Shown here in pieces: positions 22,301 through 35,119 of a stretch of DNA of 64,000 nt. Source of the stretch: Vandiemenella viatica (lineage: Eukaryota > Arthropoda > Insecta > Orthoptera > Morabidae). The notes beneath the pieces were generated by a model. The model worked only from the letters and a program-made list of their open reading frames with translations, was not told the origin of the DNA and made no database searches. The stretch covers positions 116,984,095 to 117,048,094 of the forward strand of contig CM061920.1 in assembly GCA_031002005.1 (NCBI GenBank), in the 5' to 3' direction. The position numbers and the translations under genes are program-made. Position 1 is the stretch's first letter. Each line of letters starts with the position of its first letter.

Positions 22301-23240
22301 TATTCGTTGAATACCAAATAATCCGTAGAGATAGTACATTTTGTGCTTAGGAACATCCCTTGTAGTATTAAGAAGTAACATTTCTCCTGAGCAGAACCTG
22401 GGTGTTTAATGGATCAAGCTAACAGCACGGTGTGTTTCAGACTATGTTAATGGACGACATCTTTGATAATTTCTAACATGAAGAAGACAAAGCGTCTTAG
22501 CGTGGCTAAGAATTTACACACTCAACTTCGTGGATGGGTCCTCAAAAATTACGCTAAACTTTGGGTATGTTTTCAACTGGAGTGAAAATGGTTACTGCTA
22601 TCATGTATTACCCCTCCAACCCACATGCATTATTCAGAGTACTAATATTGAACTGATTCAGTTCAACATAATAATTAATTTTCCTGTACATGTGTTTATA
22701 ATTATCTTTTTACAATTACAGTACCATCCATCCAGAAGTAATTAAAACTGGTAAAAGTTTGATTGTAGCTATTTTTTTTAAAAAATTACTGTACATACTT
22801 GATATGGGTATTAATCATTATAATACTGTCTCAATAAACAATCTTTCTATATGATAAAATAGTTCATTATAGTGCATGTAACGATCTGCTATAGCACAGT
22901 AAACTCCTCCAAGTTTCATAAAGATGTGTTCGACAGCAAATAAACGTGACATTCGTAAAGTTCAGAAATGCAATTTTCAAGGGTTTCGTTTAAGACTAGC
23001 GATGCACACTATGGAAAATATTTAGTTACCTCAGCGACATATCGAGTCTGCTCCTTCACGGTCCTAAAGTCTCCATGTTGAAGCGAGCAAGATAATTTCG
23101 TTTAGTGTAGGCTATCGGAAAGAACAGTTTCAGAAAAGGTAGCTATCTTATGCGAATGTTTACCATAAGTTAAGTGAAATAAGTAGAAGCACATTACAAC
23201 TAATAAAACTTATATCTTTGAGTGGACAGGTGGTATAGAA
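22300..23240. other. Unassigned AT-rich sequence
   Basis: No ORF, repeat or motif that I can support. Confidence 0.3.
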
Positions 23241-23245
23241 AAGAA

Positions 23246-23970
23246 GAAAAATTGGGAACTGCACCACTTTCGGAACCTGCCAGAAACTGTACTAACCTGT
23301 TAAAATTTACATCAGTCGCTTCGTCAACATGTCCTCTTCACGTTTTGCGATCATACATTCCGGAAAAGTATCACTCAGAAATTATAATAATAAAAATGCC
23401 GAAATATGAAAGGCTGAGCAACTGCTAAATGCTTTCAGCACTGCTAAAATAACATAAAAATTATCGGTACAGGGATCATTTCAACGTAAACAGTTTAGTT
23501 TTGTCATAGAAATCAAGGTTAGGTTGAAATACTGCCTGGACCAAGTGAAAAAAAATTACGAAATTTTGGCTATGCGGCATCCAACACGCAAAGGCGTATT
23601 TGTTTACAATGGAAGCAATCGTTGCTATGTAAGATGGCGGTCATTACCTTATTACAACTCGGATAATTATTGCGAGTTTGTCAATTTTGTGCAACTTTTT
23701 ACAAAGGAGTAGAGCTGAAAAAGGCATGAAAAACATTACACCAAGGATTAAATCAACTTTTTAAGAGACTGTCACTGATTTTGTTCAACGTTGGTGGTAT
23801 ATAACGGCTGTTCGTCATGTCATATTTCGGCATTTTTAATTAAATTCCTGCCAACTTTTCCGGAATGTATGATCGCAAACGTAAAGAGGACATGTTGATG
23901 AAGCGACTCATGTAAATTTCAACAGGTTAGTACCAGTTTCTGGCAGGTTACGAAAGTGGTGGAGTTCCAT
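23246..23970. mobile_element. Non-coding element with about 155-bp terminal inverted repeats
   Basis: Arms at 23254-23409 and 23820-23968 are about 85-90% complementary over their whole length; for example CCAGAAACTGTACTAACCTG on the left matches the complement of CAGGTTAGTACCAGTTTCTGG on the right apart from one extra base, and both carry ATTCCGGAAAAGT. About 410 bp of unrelated spacer separates them. The spacer frame 23524-23712 has no motif. I could not fix a target duplication. This is a MITE or foldback-type element. Confidence 0.7.
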
Positions 23971-23974
23971 AAAA

Positions 23975-26620
23975 ATTAATTAGGGGTTATAGAAATCAAA
24001 CATATCCATAAGAAGTTACAAATAATTGATATACATTTATTACAATATGATACAAACAAAGAAGAAATATCCAGGTACTTCTATATACAAACATAAAGAT
24101 TATTATTTTATGGAGATCAGTAATGGCTACACTGCTACTGGTGTTTGAACACATGTACTCACAACTAAACAGCGACCTTTCTGCAGACTCTTGGCACCAT
24201 ATTTCCGTGTCGCAAAACAAGTGGCGCGGTATGACGCTACCTACAAGCAGACATTCTTCGAATGTTCTCAGTTCCAAATTACTAATATCGTAAATTCCTA
24301 ATAGTACCTCGTTATTGTTTATCACATTATATAATGTGTCCGCAAATATGGACTTTACTGTTGTTCTTTATTGTTTTTTACTATATAGTAACTAACTTTA
24401 GATACATTTTCATTCTTATAGCATTGTTTGAACAAGAGCAAAAACTGAATATATGCATAATTGAAGTTGGTATATAAACCGCAAGTCAGTGGTTCCATTG
24501 TATTAATAGCACTTTGCACTCGATCGTAGAGCGTTATATTTTGGCAATGTTTGTTTGTGAATGAATATGGGTTGCTCCACATATTTGATTTCAACCCCTC
24601 CCATTTCGCTTGCACAATCATTTTATGGCCCAAATTTGGGGCAGCTCCAAAGAACAATATTTCAACGTGGCCACATTCATGGCAGGCAATGCTGGAGCTT
24701 GAGGCATGGATATATTTTATACAAAAAAATTAAAAAAAAGTATACTTAGCAATATTTTCGTAGGTAACTGCACATATATTTTACATGCAAAAAAAAATAA
24801 TAATAATAAATATTTGGAGGAAATACGTTAGTGTAAACGTCATCATACCTCAAGTTGTGTTGAATATCACCAAATAACAGCAACACCCAAACACACACAC
24901 AGTAAAAATCCTTCCCGAATATCAACAGATACAACATTCAAAAAATCCTTCGAGATGCGATTCTTTTAAGAAGGTGTAGCGCCTTTTTATATGCCGTAGT
25001 GTTCATGTGACCAAACCACCACATCCACAACTCGTGTTTGTATAATGGAGAGAGGTAAATAGAGAATTTTGGTATCTTGAAGCAGCCAAGAAGTGCTCGA
25101 CTCAAGTGGTGGTAAAATATTTGGTTCCGTTCACTTCCCCCAGACAAGCTATAAACATCCAAACCTACGACAGTTCTTAAAACGTAACACGTACGTTTTA
25201 TCAAACACAAGATATTATCTCCCCCGTATTTTTAACAGGGGCAAATGGAGAATTTAGTAAGGAATAAATCTATAGTCTTTTCCTCAGATACGCGATCGAA
25301 ATACATCTCTGAAGTTTCAAAGATCTGTCCTCGACGATCACATGCATGCAGGAATCTGTTGGAATTCCATAAAATTTGCAAGTACAGAAACATAACGCAG
25401 CATACTTCTGAATCCGCTCGGTGGTCATGTCGTATTTCATCTGCACACTTTTATTTAACATGATTCTATTGTATCACTTTTCTATTTTTTAGGGTGCACC
25501 GGACATCCTCCACTACCTCCAATATCAATGATTAGAATGAATCCTCCAACACACGCAGAAACCCCTCATCAAATAACCTTACACACGCACCCAGTAACAT
25601 AACATCAACACATAGATCAAACCGCATCCTCAACTGAGTTAAAAAGGCTTCATCACTTACAGAAAAATCTCAAGATAGAATCCTAATGGACCCCACATAG
25701 ACATCACGCGAGTGGGCATCTTCGTACGCACAACACTCGATGACATACATTGTAAACCTGTATTATGTGTCACTTCCCACGTTACTTTCCGCCAAGAATG
25801 AAGTCTATGGTTGACATAACAATTGCATGTGTCTTTATCACAATACCAGCCATATAATGTGCACAGAGGGTTATAGAAATGTATACCATATGGGGAAAAA
25901 GACAGACAGTGTAGGCTTCGGCTGTCATGGCAGTCTCCAGATAAAACTGCAGAATCCCCACTACACACATTACGTTACCATCATGAGGGTGTGTAAAGGG
26001 TAACAGCTATAGTTGTTCGCATCATACAGCTCAATATTATCGATCAAAGGTGTTGGCAGTATGTGTACAAACGCCAACATCACCATAGAATTACTACCAT
26101 CAGCAGGTAGGCGGAACTTATGTTAAAGTCAGATTAATACAGGATGTTAAATTGCTTGTTATAGTAGGTTAGAGTAAGTTCAGGTTGGGTTAGTTCAACT
26201 CACCTTAGGTGTACTGTGGGGTTGTTATACTGTGTTAGGCCACGACAAGTTGTCGCATGCCGTTCTCATGATGTCATTGAGACATGGAAATCCAAGAGTA
26301 CTTGCCGCGGCAGCTTGGTCACCACCGCGGACTAAGAAGAGCGTGGTTTGGGCGCCGGTTTTCTGGATACAACGCGTTTTTATTTGTTTTTTCGGTGCGT
26401 AATGTGCCATCGCGTGTCAGTTAGTTCTTACCGGCGGCCCCAAGCGACCCAAAGACACGCATGCACGGCACTGTCAATATAGTACAAGATCCCGAGTTAC
26501 ATCGACCTTCACTGATCGAGTTTCCTAATAAAATGTTTATTTTCTACAATCTAATGTATAAATAATCAAAACGTGATCACTGCATAGCTAGTTTTAATTA
26601 AAAATTATTTAATTACATTT
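23975..26620. other. Unassigned sequence
   Basis: It contains a TAA microsatellite at 24800-24812, a short GGTTAG-like stretch at 26166-26195, and a minus-strand Cys-rich 103-codon frame (25657-25968) with no recognised family. A GC-richer patch at 26225-26510 carries a 61-codon minus frame without a motif. Confidence 0.3.
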
Positions 26621-26739
26621 TTTCGACACTAACTGTCATACAGTTGCTTAAAAAATTCAGCACATATCGAAGATCAATCTCGGAAAGTTCAACCCTTCCT
26701 CCAAGTTGTGGTAGATGGGCAATGGCATAAAGTAGGGGA

Positions 26740-28905
26740 TTGCCTGTGGGGGTGAGGTACAGTGGGGGCCTAGTATGCCCCGGGACTGATACGGTAGCTG
26801 TGAAGGCCCTACAGGAATGCGAAAGTGGATGAAATTGTGGAAATGATGGATAGAAGGACGTTGGATATTTTGGGGTTAGGTGAGACAAAGTGGAAAGGAA
26901 AGAGTTGGAGGGAATTGAGAAACGATTTTCAACTGTACTAGAATGGAAATGAGGAAGGGAGAAGAATGGAATAGGGGTACTTGTGAGAGAGGGGCTGAAA
27001 GAGGAAGTGGAAGAGATTAATGACAGAATCATGAAGATTAAGATAGTGGTCAAAGGAAGAAAGCTGGATGTACTGCAAGTCTACGCCCCCCAAGTAGGCT
27101 GTCCAAACCAAGAGAAGGAGTAGTTTGAACAGGAGTTGCAGAGACAGTTTAAACTGGCAAAATATTATAATTATGGGATACCTGAATGCTCATGTAGGCA
27201 CAGAAAGGTAGGAGTATGAGGACTGAATAGGGACAGAAAGATGGGGTGGCAGAAATGAAGAAGGGGAAAGGCTACTGGATTTCTGGAAACGAAATGGATT
27301 GAAAATAGGAAATTCCTGTACAAAAAGGAAGATAGCCACAAGGTAACCTGGTATAAATTGCAGAGGAAGTCCAGTTGTGGACTACTTTATTAATTAAAGC
27401 AGAGTGTGTCAGATGTGAAGGTAATATCATCAGAGGCACTGTATAGTGATCACCGGCTATTAGTAATGGAGCTGAGGATTGCGAAAGAGAGGAGAAAATC
27501 AGAAAGACAGGATAGGAGATTAAAGAATATGGAAGTTGAAAGAGAAGAGCAATGAAAAGGAATACCAGAGAATAATAAGGAGTAAGATACCAATAGCGGA
27601 AATGGGGACAGTGGAAGAGGAGTGGGAATATTTTAAAATAACGTTAGTCCAAGCAGCAGAAACATTGTGTGGAAGGACTGGTAACACCAAAAGGTGGAAA
27701 GCAACAGCATGGTGGAATGATAGAGCTAAACAAGTAGTGGAACTAAAGAACAGGGCCTTTAGGGAATGGTTCAAGCAGAGGACACAGGAGACAAGGGATG
27801 ACTATGTGAAGAAAGAGAATGAGGCCAGAAAAAATGGCAACGGAGGAAAGGATGAAGTGGCTGGAGAAATGAACCAACATGATGGAAGCAAATAGCAAAG
27901 GAAATAAGAAAGTACCGAATGGTAAAAAGGAAGAGGAAGGAGCGGATAGAAAATGTTAACATGCTGGATAAAGATGGAAAGGAAATAAACAGCTCAGAAA
28001 GACTAAAAAGGAAGTGGAAGCAGCATTTTTAAGCCTTACTGAACCCAGATTGGTCACAAGATGATACAGTACTTCAGGAGAAGTAGGAAAGTAACAGCCA
28101 TGTAGGAGAGAAAGAGAATGGTTTAACTTGGGAAGAAGTGGAAACAGCTATACAGTAGGTAAGCTGAAGGGTGCAAAGGCACCATGCAATGACGAAGTGA
28201 GCGTGGAAATGATAAGGGCAGCAGGAGTAGTAGGAAAGCAGTGGCTATACCGTGTGATGAGAAAGGTATGCAATCAGGGTTCAACTCCTGAAGAGTGGAA
28301 AAAAGAAATAATTGTACCTATATTCAAAAAAGAGAGCAGGAAGGAGTTTAAAAACTATAGATGGATTACACTGAGGTGCCTCTGTGCCAAAGGGTATGAG
28401 AAGATCATTGAAAAAAGGATATGTGACAAGGTCGAAAAAGGACTAAGGGAAGAGCAGTACGGCTTCAGATCAGGGAGATTGACGGTAGACCTGCTGAAAC
28501 ATGGATAATGATGAAGCGGGACATCAGCAGGGTACAAACATGCGAAATTAAGTTTTTAAGAGGTAGAATAGGACAGGATAAGGAATTAAGTTATTAGATG
28601 CACCTTAAAGAGGAACCTCTACAGGATAGAGTAGAGAGGACCAGACTGAGATGGTATGGACATGTAAAGAGAATGGAGGCTCAGAGAATCTCAAGAAAAA
28701 TTCATGAAATCAAGATGCATGGTAAAGGACGCAGAAGAAGACCAAGAGATGGGTGAATAAGAGGAGTGGAGGAGTGTGTGCAGAAGAGGGGGATGACTGG
28801 AACAAGGTGGTGACAGAGAGTTGATGGGAAGAGAGAAGGAAATGGAGAGGCTTGTGCACGAAGCAGAGCCAGCTGGTGGCTGGAATCTGTTGAGGATGAT
28901 GATGA
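26740..28905 (+). pseudogene. LINE (RTE/L2-like) with internal deletion
   Basis: The 5' half encodes an APE endonuclease in broken frames: KVDEIVEMMDRRTLDILGL (about 26830), GIGVLVREGL-like (26970), KLDVLQVYAPQ (27062) and a YSDHRLLVMELR motif (27450). The RT begins at 28128-28508: GAKAPCNDEVSVEMIRAAG, EEWKKEIIVPIFKK, FKNYRWITL and EEQYGFRSG. Immediately after this the C-terminal part follows (RVERTRLRWYGHVKRM at about 28640), so the palm with the YADD box and the thumb have been deleted. Coding similarity ends near 28905. The frames carry many stops. Confidence 0.8.
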
Positions 28906-28909
28906 AGAG

Positions 28910-29302
28910 CAGAATTTAAAATGAGCAGACAGCGCAGGGTGATATTTATTGTTGTCGGCAATTGGAAGCATTTTATCAACAATGTCAAGGTCACTGAAAC
29001 AAAAGCCCAGAATCCGACCACTTTCACTGTGGACTCGATAGTGCTGAAGACAACCAATGAAAAGAATTTCTCTTTTACCAATGTTTTATACTCTATCTGT
29101 GGCAAAACTGACACAAGTTGTATTCCAGTCACCAAAGCGCAATACTAAGATTTATTAGAAAACTCGATGAGGGAAGGTCGATGTAATTCGCGGTCTTAGA
29201 CTAGTATATAGAGTGACTTCTGCAGCTCTATATCTAAAGTACGGAGATAATTTAACTACTGAAATAAATATCTGTTATGTGATGTGTTATGTAATCTGTA
29301 TC
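28910..29302. other. Left flank of the foldback element
   Basis: A 75-codon plus frame (28921-29148) shows no motif. Otherwise AT-rich unique sequence up to the target duplication at 29303. Confidence 0.3.
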
Positions 29303-29310
29303 CTACTTTA
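29303..29310. repeat. Target-site duplication of foldback element, left copy
   Basis: CTACTTTA directly abuts the left terminus. The right copy at 35403-35410 reads TTACTTTA, 7 of 8 bases identical. Confidence 0.65.
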
Positions 29311-29382
29311 GTAGTGTGGTTAAGCCGATATTCGGCCACAAAGGATTCCGCCCCTATTGTTCTAATTGGATACATTCAATCA

Positions 29383-29590
29383 TTCTACTGTTCTATTGTT
29401 CTCTCCCCCTCCCACCTGTCAATCATTTTCACATGTCTATTGTTCTCTCTCCTCCCACCTGTCAATAATTTTCACACCTATTTTTCTCTCCCCCTCCCAC
29501 CTGTCGATCATTTTCACACCTCTATTGTTCTCTCCCCTCCCACCTGTCAATCATTTTCACACCTCTATTGTTCTCTCCCCTCCCACTTGA
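29383..29590. repeat. 43-bp minisatellite of the left arm
   Basis: Four to five units with the core CCTCCCACCTGTCAATCATT recur at 29415, 29458, 29500 and 29543, a period of 42-43 bp. The inverted counterpart lies at about 35120-35320. Confidence 0.85.
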
Positions 29591-29814
29591 CTTGAGGGCC
29601 ACTTGACTAACCTCAGTTTCCCCTCTATTGTTCTCTCCCCTCCCACTTGACTTGAGGGCCACTTAACTTGAGGACCACTTGACTAACCTCAGTTCCACCC
29701 CTATAGTCCATGGCCACGCCCCCTTCCCCTCCCCTCCCTCCCCCCCTCCTACGCTAACCTCAGTTTCACCACCTTAGTACCAGCTGCCGATTCTATTGCT
29801 CTTTTGCCAGGCCA

Positions 29815-31070
29815 CATTCGCCTGGAGTGATTTGAGGAAATCCAGAATATGGATGCTCAACGGGGATTCGAACCAGAGCCCTCCTGAATGCGTGGTCATA
29901 GCGTACCAGTATGGCTTTACACCTCGTTGTCATTAGAGGCGGGGGAACGAAACGGCGACCTGAAGTGGTTTGAGGAAAAACCAGAATATGAATGCTCAGA
30001 TGGGGATTCGAACCAGCACTCTCCTGAATGCGTGGTCATAGCGTGCCAGTATGGCTTTACACCTCGTTGTCATTAGAGGAGGGGAAAGGAAACGGCGACC
30101 TGGAATGGTTTAAGGAAAAAACCAGAATATGGATGCTCAGACGGGGATTCGAACCAGCACCCTCCAAAATGCTTGATCATAGTGTGCCAGTATGGCTTTA
30201 CACCTCGTTGTCATTAGAGGCGGGGAAAGGAAACGGCGACCTGGAGTGGTTTGAGGAAAAACAGAATATGGATGCTCAGACGGGGATTCGGACCAGAGCC
30301 ATCCTAAATGCGTTCAAACCATCGCTACATTCGCCTGGAGTGATTTGAGGTAAACCAGAATATGGATGCTCAGATGTGGATTCGAACAAGAGTCCTCCTA
30401 AATGCGTGGTCAAAGCGTGTCAGTATGGCTTTACACCTCGTTGTCATTAGAGGCGGGAAAAGGAAACAGCGACCTGGAGTGGTTTGAGGAAAACCAAGAA
30501 TATGGATGCTCAGACGGGGATTCGGACCAGAGCCATCCTAAATGCGTTCAAACCATCGCTACATTCGCCTGGAGTGATTTGAGGTAAACCAGAATATGGA
30601 TGCTCAGATGTGGATTCGAACAAGAGTCCTCCTAAATGCGTGGTCAAAGCGTGTCAGTATGGCTTTACACCTCGTTGTCATTAGAGGCGGGAAAAGGAAA
30701 CGGCGACCTGGAGTGGTTTGAGGAAAACCAGAAAATGGATGCTCAGACGGGGATTCGAACCAGAGCCCTGCTGAATGCGTGGTCATAGCATGCCAGTGTG
30801 GATTTACACCTCGTTGTCATAAGAGGCGGGGAAAGGAAACGGCGACCTGGAGTGGTTTGAGGAAAACCAGAATAAGGATGCTCAGAAGGGGATTCGAAAC
30901 AGAGCCCTCCTAAATGCGTGGTCAGAGCATCGCTACATTCGCCTGGAGTGATTTGAGGAAAACCAGAATATGGATGCTCAGACGTGGATTCGAACCAGAG
31001 TCCTCCTAAATGCGTGGTCAGAGCATCGCTACATTCGCCTGGAGCGATTTGAGGAAAACCAGAATATGGG
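29815..31070. repeat. SINE-derived tandem array, left arm (10 units)
   Basis: The B-box complement GGGGATTCGAACC recurs with start points at 29862, 30002, 30143, 30282, 30376, 30516, 30610, 30749, 30888 and 30984, spacings of 139-141 or 94-96 bp. Long units contain GGCTTTACACCTCGTTGTCA; short units replace this with CATCGCTACATTCGCC. Both derive from the SINE family 1 body (compare 2095-2340), with the SINE strand being minus here. The ORFs at 29888-31078 are by-products of the repeat. Confidence 0.85.
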
Positions 31071-31254
31071 ATGCCCACAAGATGTATAATGAAAGAAAAA
31101 AATCGTTGTTTGACGGCATTCGACTCTATATATGGACGGGAATAAAAAATATACTCTATATTGAGCGCTTAATGAAATACGATTTAAACCAATGATGCTT
31201 CAATCTTAAGTATTGAATTAATGTCTTTAAACAAATCTCTCTCTGAAAGCCGAT

Positions 31255-31690
31255 TTCACATAATATTAAACATTTAATTTCTACTCTTGACATAATAGGT
31301 ACGAAAATTATTTTTATATCATGATTAATCAAAAAACGCAACCTCCGCATTTACCCAATAAATTTTTTAAAAATACTACTATTTTCATTAGTTCGTAGTA
31401 AATTTTGTTGCTTGAACCAGCCCGTCCGCTCCTATTGATATGTCAAACACAATAGCCTCTTGACGGCCGGTCTCGAGATAAGGCACAATTTCATTTCACG
31501 TAATATAAAGCTTTTAATTTCTACTCTTGAAATAATAGGTACGAATATGATTTTTATATCATGATTAATCTAAAAACGCAACCTCCCCATTTACCCATAA
31601 GTTTTTTTAAAATACTAATATTTTCATTAGTTCGTAGTAAATTTTGTTGCTTGAGCCAGCCCGTCCGCTCCTATTGATATGTCAAGTAGC
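31255..31690. repeat. 240-bp tandem units, left arm inner part
   Basis: Two units with TTTAATTTCTACTCTTGA at 31273 and 31513 (period 240 bp), each with ATTAGTTCGTAGTAAATTTTG and CCCGTCCGCTCCTATTGATA. They are inverted relative to 33420-34270. Confidence 0.8.
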
Positions 31691-31764
31691 GTGACAGAGT
31701 GAGGTTGGGTGAAGGGTGGAGACAACCACAAACGATCGCTGGTTGTATTCCCCCGAAGGAGGCA

Positions 31765-32330
31765 TACTAAGCCATTGCATCAGTGGTAGGACGGTCACCT
31801 CCTTTCCTCTGGGGCCTGCAGTTTAACATAGAATCCGAATCACTATTATGGTTTTCCATGGATTCCCCAAATCACTCCACGTGACCGTTCCCTGCACCAA
31901 TCCTTTCCGAAGGTGAGTGGTAACGCTATGACCACGCATTCAAGAGGGTACTGGTTCGAATCCCCATCTGAGCATCCATATTCTGGTTTTCCATGGTTTC
32001 CCCAAATCACTCCAGGTGACCGTTCCCTGCACCAATCCTTACCCGCCTCTAATGATGTCGATGTCGACGAGGTGTAAAGCCATACTGGTACGCTAATAAT
32101 TTATCCACTTACGATGGTGATCCCTTAGGTTCGTGGGCTGACACTGATACACTTGAAATTCGCATTCGGGAAGATGCGGTTTCGAATCCTTGTTCGGGTA
32201 TCCACATCTGAATTTTCGCCTTGGTTTGTTCAAAATGTCACTGCCGAATTTCTTCCAGTTACTTGCTCCCCTGTCCTTTCCCATTTCTAACGATTTTGAT
32301 GTCAACGAGGTGAAGCCGGAAAAAATGGCT
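31765..32330 (+). repeat. Three SINE family 1-related copies in the centre
   Basis: The first copy (about 31765-31915) keeps AATCACTCCACGTGACC and lacks a clear B box. The second (31915-32090) has a perfect B box GGTTCGAATCCCC near 31951, the body and a tail ending CGACGAGGTGTAAAGCC. The third (32095-32330) has TTTCGAATCCTTG near 32181 and a similar tail. All are on the plus strand. These are close relatives of the units in the arms and may be their source or debris. Confidence 0.65.
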
Positions 32331-32754
32331 CTTCTATAGCATCAATTTTTCGGGTGATATCCATACTAACCTGATTGCTTACATATACGTTATACACTTC
32401 AAGCACATTCTTACAGATACATTGATCTGCCATACAACGTTGCAGCCAGCAACATTAGACATATGAAATAAGGTAACTGAGCTCCGTTCCTATCCACAAT
32501 TGGGTTGATACAGGTTGTAATGGTCTGGAACTTAGGACGACGCGGTTTTGTCCGGCCAACCAAGTTTCGATTTTACAAGGTTTTTCCGCAATCGCTTGAG
32601 GTTAATGCCGGGACGTTAAATAAAAAATTCAGAGACGTGGTGCTGTTTGGATTTCGTAACGCGTTTAAAGACATTAATTCATACCTTATGAAGGAAACCG
32701 ACTTCGTGTTTTTCAAGAATTTTTAGGGTTTATATGTTTTTGCACGGAATCTTA

Positions 32755-33145
32755 AACAACGAGTGTGGTGGGTGAGCGGTTACAGCAGAAATCTTAAAAT
32801 CCACGCGGACGAAAACGCCGGTCAAACTGTAGGTAGTCTCAGTGTCGGAGTATTAAATGTATAATGAATAAACGCAAAGACCGTTGTGCGCTGCTTCATA
32901 CATTGGGGTGGCTGTGATGACTTTAGAGGTGATCACTTGACCTAACAATATAAACAATGCATACACGCAGTCATGATTGAGATGACGTCCAGCAGTGGAA
33001 TATGAATAGAGAACTCTTTCAACTCAAACCGTAGGTAGTCTCACTGTCGGAGTATTAAATGTAGAATGAATAAACGCAAAGACCGTAGTGCGCTGCTTCA
33101 TACAATGGGGTGGCTGTGATTACTTTTTAGAATGGATCACTTGAC
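32755..33145 (+). repeat. SINE head and 200-bp spaced direct duplication
   Basis: GTGTGGTGGGTGAGCGGTTA at 32763 repeats the SINE family 1 head at 2099. It is followed by two copies of a block of about 120 bp, each with GTAGGTAGTCTCA, GTCGGAGTATTAAATGTA and CGCAAAGACCG, beginning at about 32822 and 33024 (period 202 bp). Confidence 0.7.
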
Positions 33146-33419
33146 ATATCAATTGAACAATATTTTTTATTCATGAATAGGAGGCTGTTGGAATATCAAC
33201 TGAAGCTGTGAGCATTAGTGCGAAGGCTCGAGAGTATTGGTACTCGTATATTTTTGCTATGAAGCCTGAATATTAAAACGCCCCGCAGTAACGCCACATA
33301 CAATAGGCTATAGAAACCTCACCCCCAATACAAAGCATGGCTCAAGCAGCATAACTTATGATCAACTATCGAAAATATCAGTTTTTTTTAATTTATTGCA
33401 CAAATGGGAAGCTTGATTT

Positions 33420-34270
33420 TTTAGAATAATCATGATATAAAGATAATTTTCGTACCTATTATGGCAAGAGTAGAAATTAAAAGCTCAATATTACGTGAAA
33501 TGAAATTGTGCCTTAGCTCCAGACCGGCCGCCAAGAGGCTATTGTGTGTGAATGCGACGCTACTTGACATATCAATAGGAGCGGACGGGCTGGCTCAAGC
33601 AACAAAATTTACTACGAACTAATGAAAATATTAGTATTTTAAAAAAACTTATTGGATAAATGGGGAGGTTGCGTCTTTAGATTAATCATGATATAAAAAT
33701 AATTTTTGTACCTATTATGTCAAGAGTAGAAATTAAAAGCTTAATATTACGTGATATGAAATTATGCCTTAGCTCGAGACCGGCCGCCAAGAGGCTATTG
33801 TGTGTGAATGAGACCCTACTTGACATATCAATAGGAGCGGACGGGCTGGCTCAAGCAACAAAATTTACTACGAACTAATGAAAATATTAGCATTTTAAAA
33901 AAACTTATTGGGTAAATGGGGAGGTTGCGTCTTTAGATTAATCATGATATAAAAATAATTTTCGTACCTATTATGTCAAGAGTAGAAATTAAAAGCTTAA
34001 TATTACGTGAAATGAAATTGTGCCTTAGCTCGAGACCGGCCGCCAAGAGGCAATTGTGTGTGAATGAGACCCTACTTGATATATCAATAGGAGCGGACGG
34101 GCTGGCTCAAGCAACAAAATTTACTACGAACTAATGGAAATATTAGTATTTTTTAAAAAAATTATTGGGTAAATGGGGAGGTTGCATTTTTACAATAATC
34201 ATGGTATTAAAATAATTTTCGTACCTATTATGTCAAGAGTAGAAATTAAATGTTTAATATTACATGAAAT
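33420..34270. repeat. 256-bp tandem units, right arm inner part (4 units)
   Basis: AGTAGAAATTAAA recurs at 33469, 33725, 33981 and 34238, an exact 256-257 bp period. The units are complementary to the two 240-bp units of the left arm. Copy number differs between the arms (4 against 2). Confidence 0.85.
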
Positions 34271-34444
34271 GCGGTTTCAGAGAGAGATTTGTTTAAAGAC
34301 ATTAATTCATTACTTAAGATTGAAGCATCATTGGTTTAAATGGTATTTTATTAAGCGCTCAATATAGAGTATATTTTTTATTCCCGTCCATATATAGAGT
34401 CGAATGCCGTCTAACAACGATTATTTTCTTTCATTGTACACCTT

Positions 34445-34965
34445 GTGAGCATCCCATATTCTGGTTTTCCTCAAATCACTCCAGGTGAATGTAGCGATGC
34501 TCTGACCACGCATTTAGGAGGACTCTGGTTCGAATCCACGTCTGAGCATCCATATTCTGGTTTTCCTCAAATCACTCCAGGCGAATGTAGCGATGGTTTG
34601 AACGCATTGAGGCGGGCTCTGGTTCAAATCCCCGTATGAGAATCCGTATTCTGGTTTTCCTCAAACCACTCCAGGTCGCCGTTTCCTTTCCCCGGCCCTA
34701 ATGACAACGAGGTGTAAATCCATACTGGCACGCTATGACCACGCATTCAGGAGGGCTCTGGTTCGAATCCCCGTCTGAGCATCCATATTCTGGTTTCCCT
34801 CAAACCACTCCAGGTCGCCGTTTCCTTTTCCCGCCTCTAATGACAACGAGGTGAAAGGCCTTCCTGGCACGCTATGACCACGCATTCAGGAGGGCTCTGG
34901 TTCGAATCCCCGTCTGAGCATCCATATTCTAGTTTTCTTCAAATCACTCCAGGCGAATATGGGCT
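34445..34965. repeat. SINE-derived tandem array, right arm (4 units)
   Basis: B boxes GGTTCGAATCC (one GGTTCAAATCC) start at 34527, 34621, 34760 and 34899; spacings 94, 139 and 139 bp equal the two unit sizes of the left arm, in inverted orientation. Confidence 0.85.
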
Positions 34966-35119
34966 GGCAAAGGAGCAATAGAATCGGCAGCTGGTACTAG
35001 GATGGTGAAACTGAGGTTAGTGTAGGAGAGTGGGAGGGAGGGGAGGGGAAGGGGTTGTGGGCAAGGACAATAGGGGTGGAACTGAGGTTAGTCAAGTGGT
35101 CCTCAAGTCAAGTGGCCTT

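Noticed and set aside
25657..25968. Cys-rich 103-codon ORF as a secreted peptide or toxin gene
   Set aside because: No signal peptide at the start and no regular cysteine framework; an overlapping frame reads equally well.
26161..26208. Telomere-like GGTTAG words
   Set aside because: Only a few imperfect words; no real array of the insect telomere repeat.
28128..28508. Domesticated reverse transcriptase gene
   Set aside because: The frame is open, but it is followed at once by the LINE C-terminus with the catalytic palm deleted; it is a broken transposon.
29888..30587. Series of ORFs with repeated MRGHSVPVWLYTSLSLE-type starts
   Set aside because: Identical peptides follow the tandem SINE-derived units; they are repeat translation, not a protein family.
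29815..31070. Regular 95/140-bp repeats as a CRISPR array or tRNA gene cluster
   Set aside because: Units are directly abutting with no unique spacers, and the tRNA likeness is limited to a B box. The source is a SINE body in a eukaryotic transposon arm.
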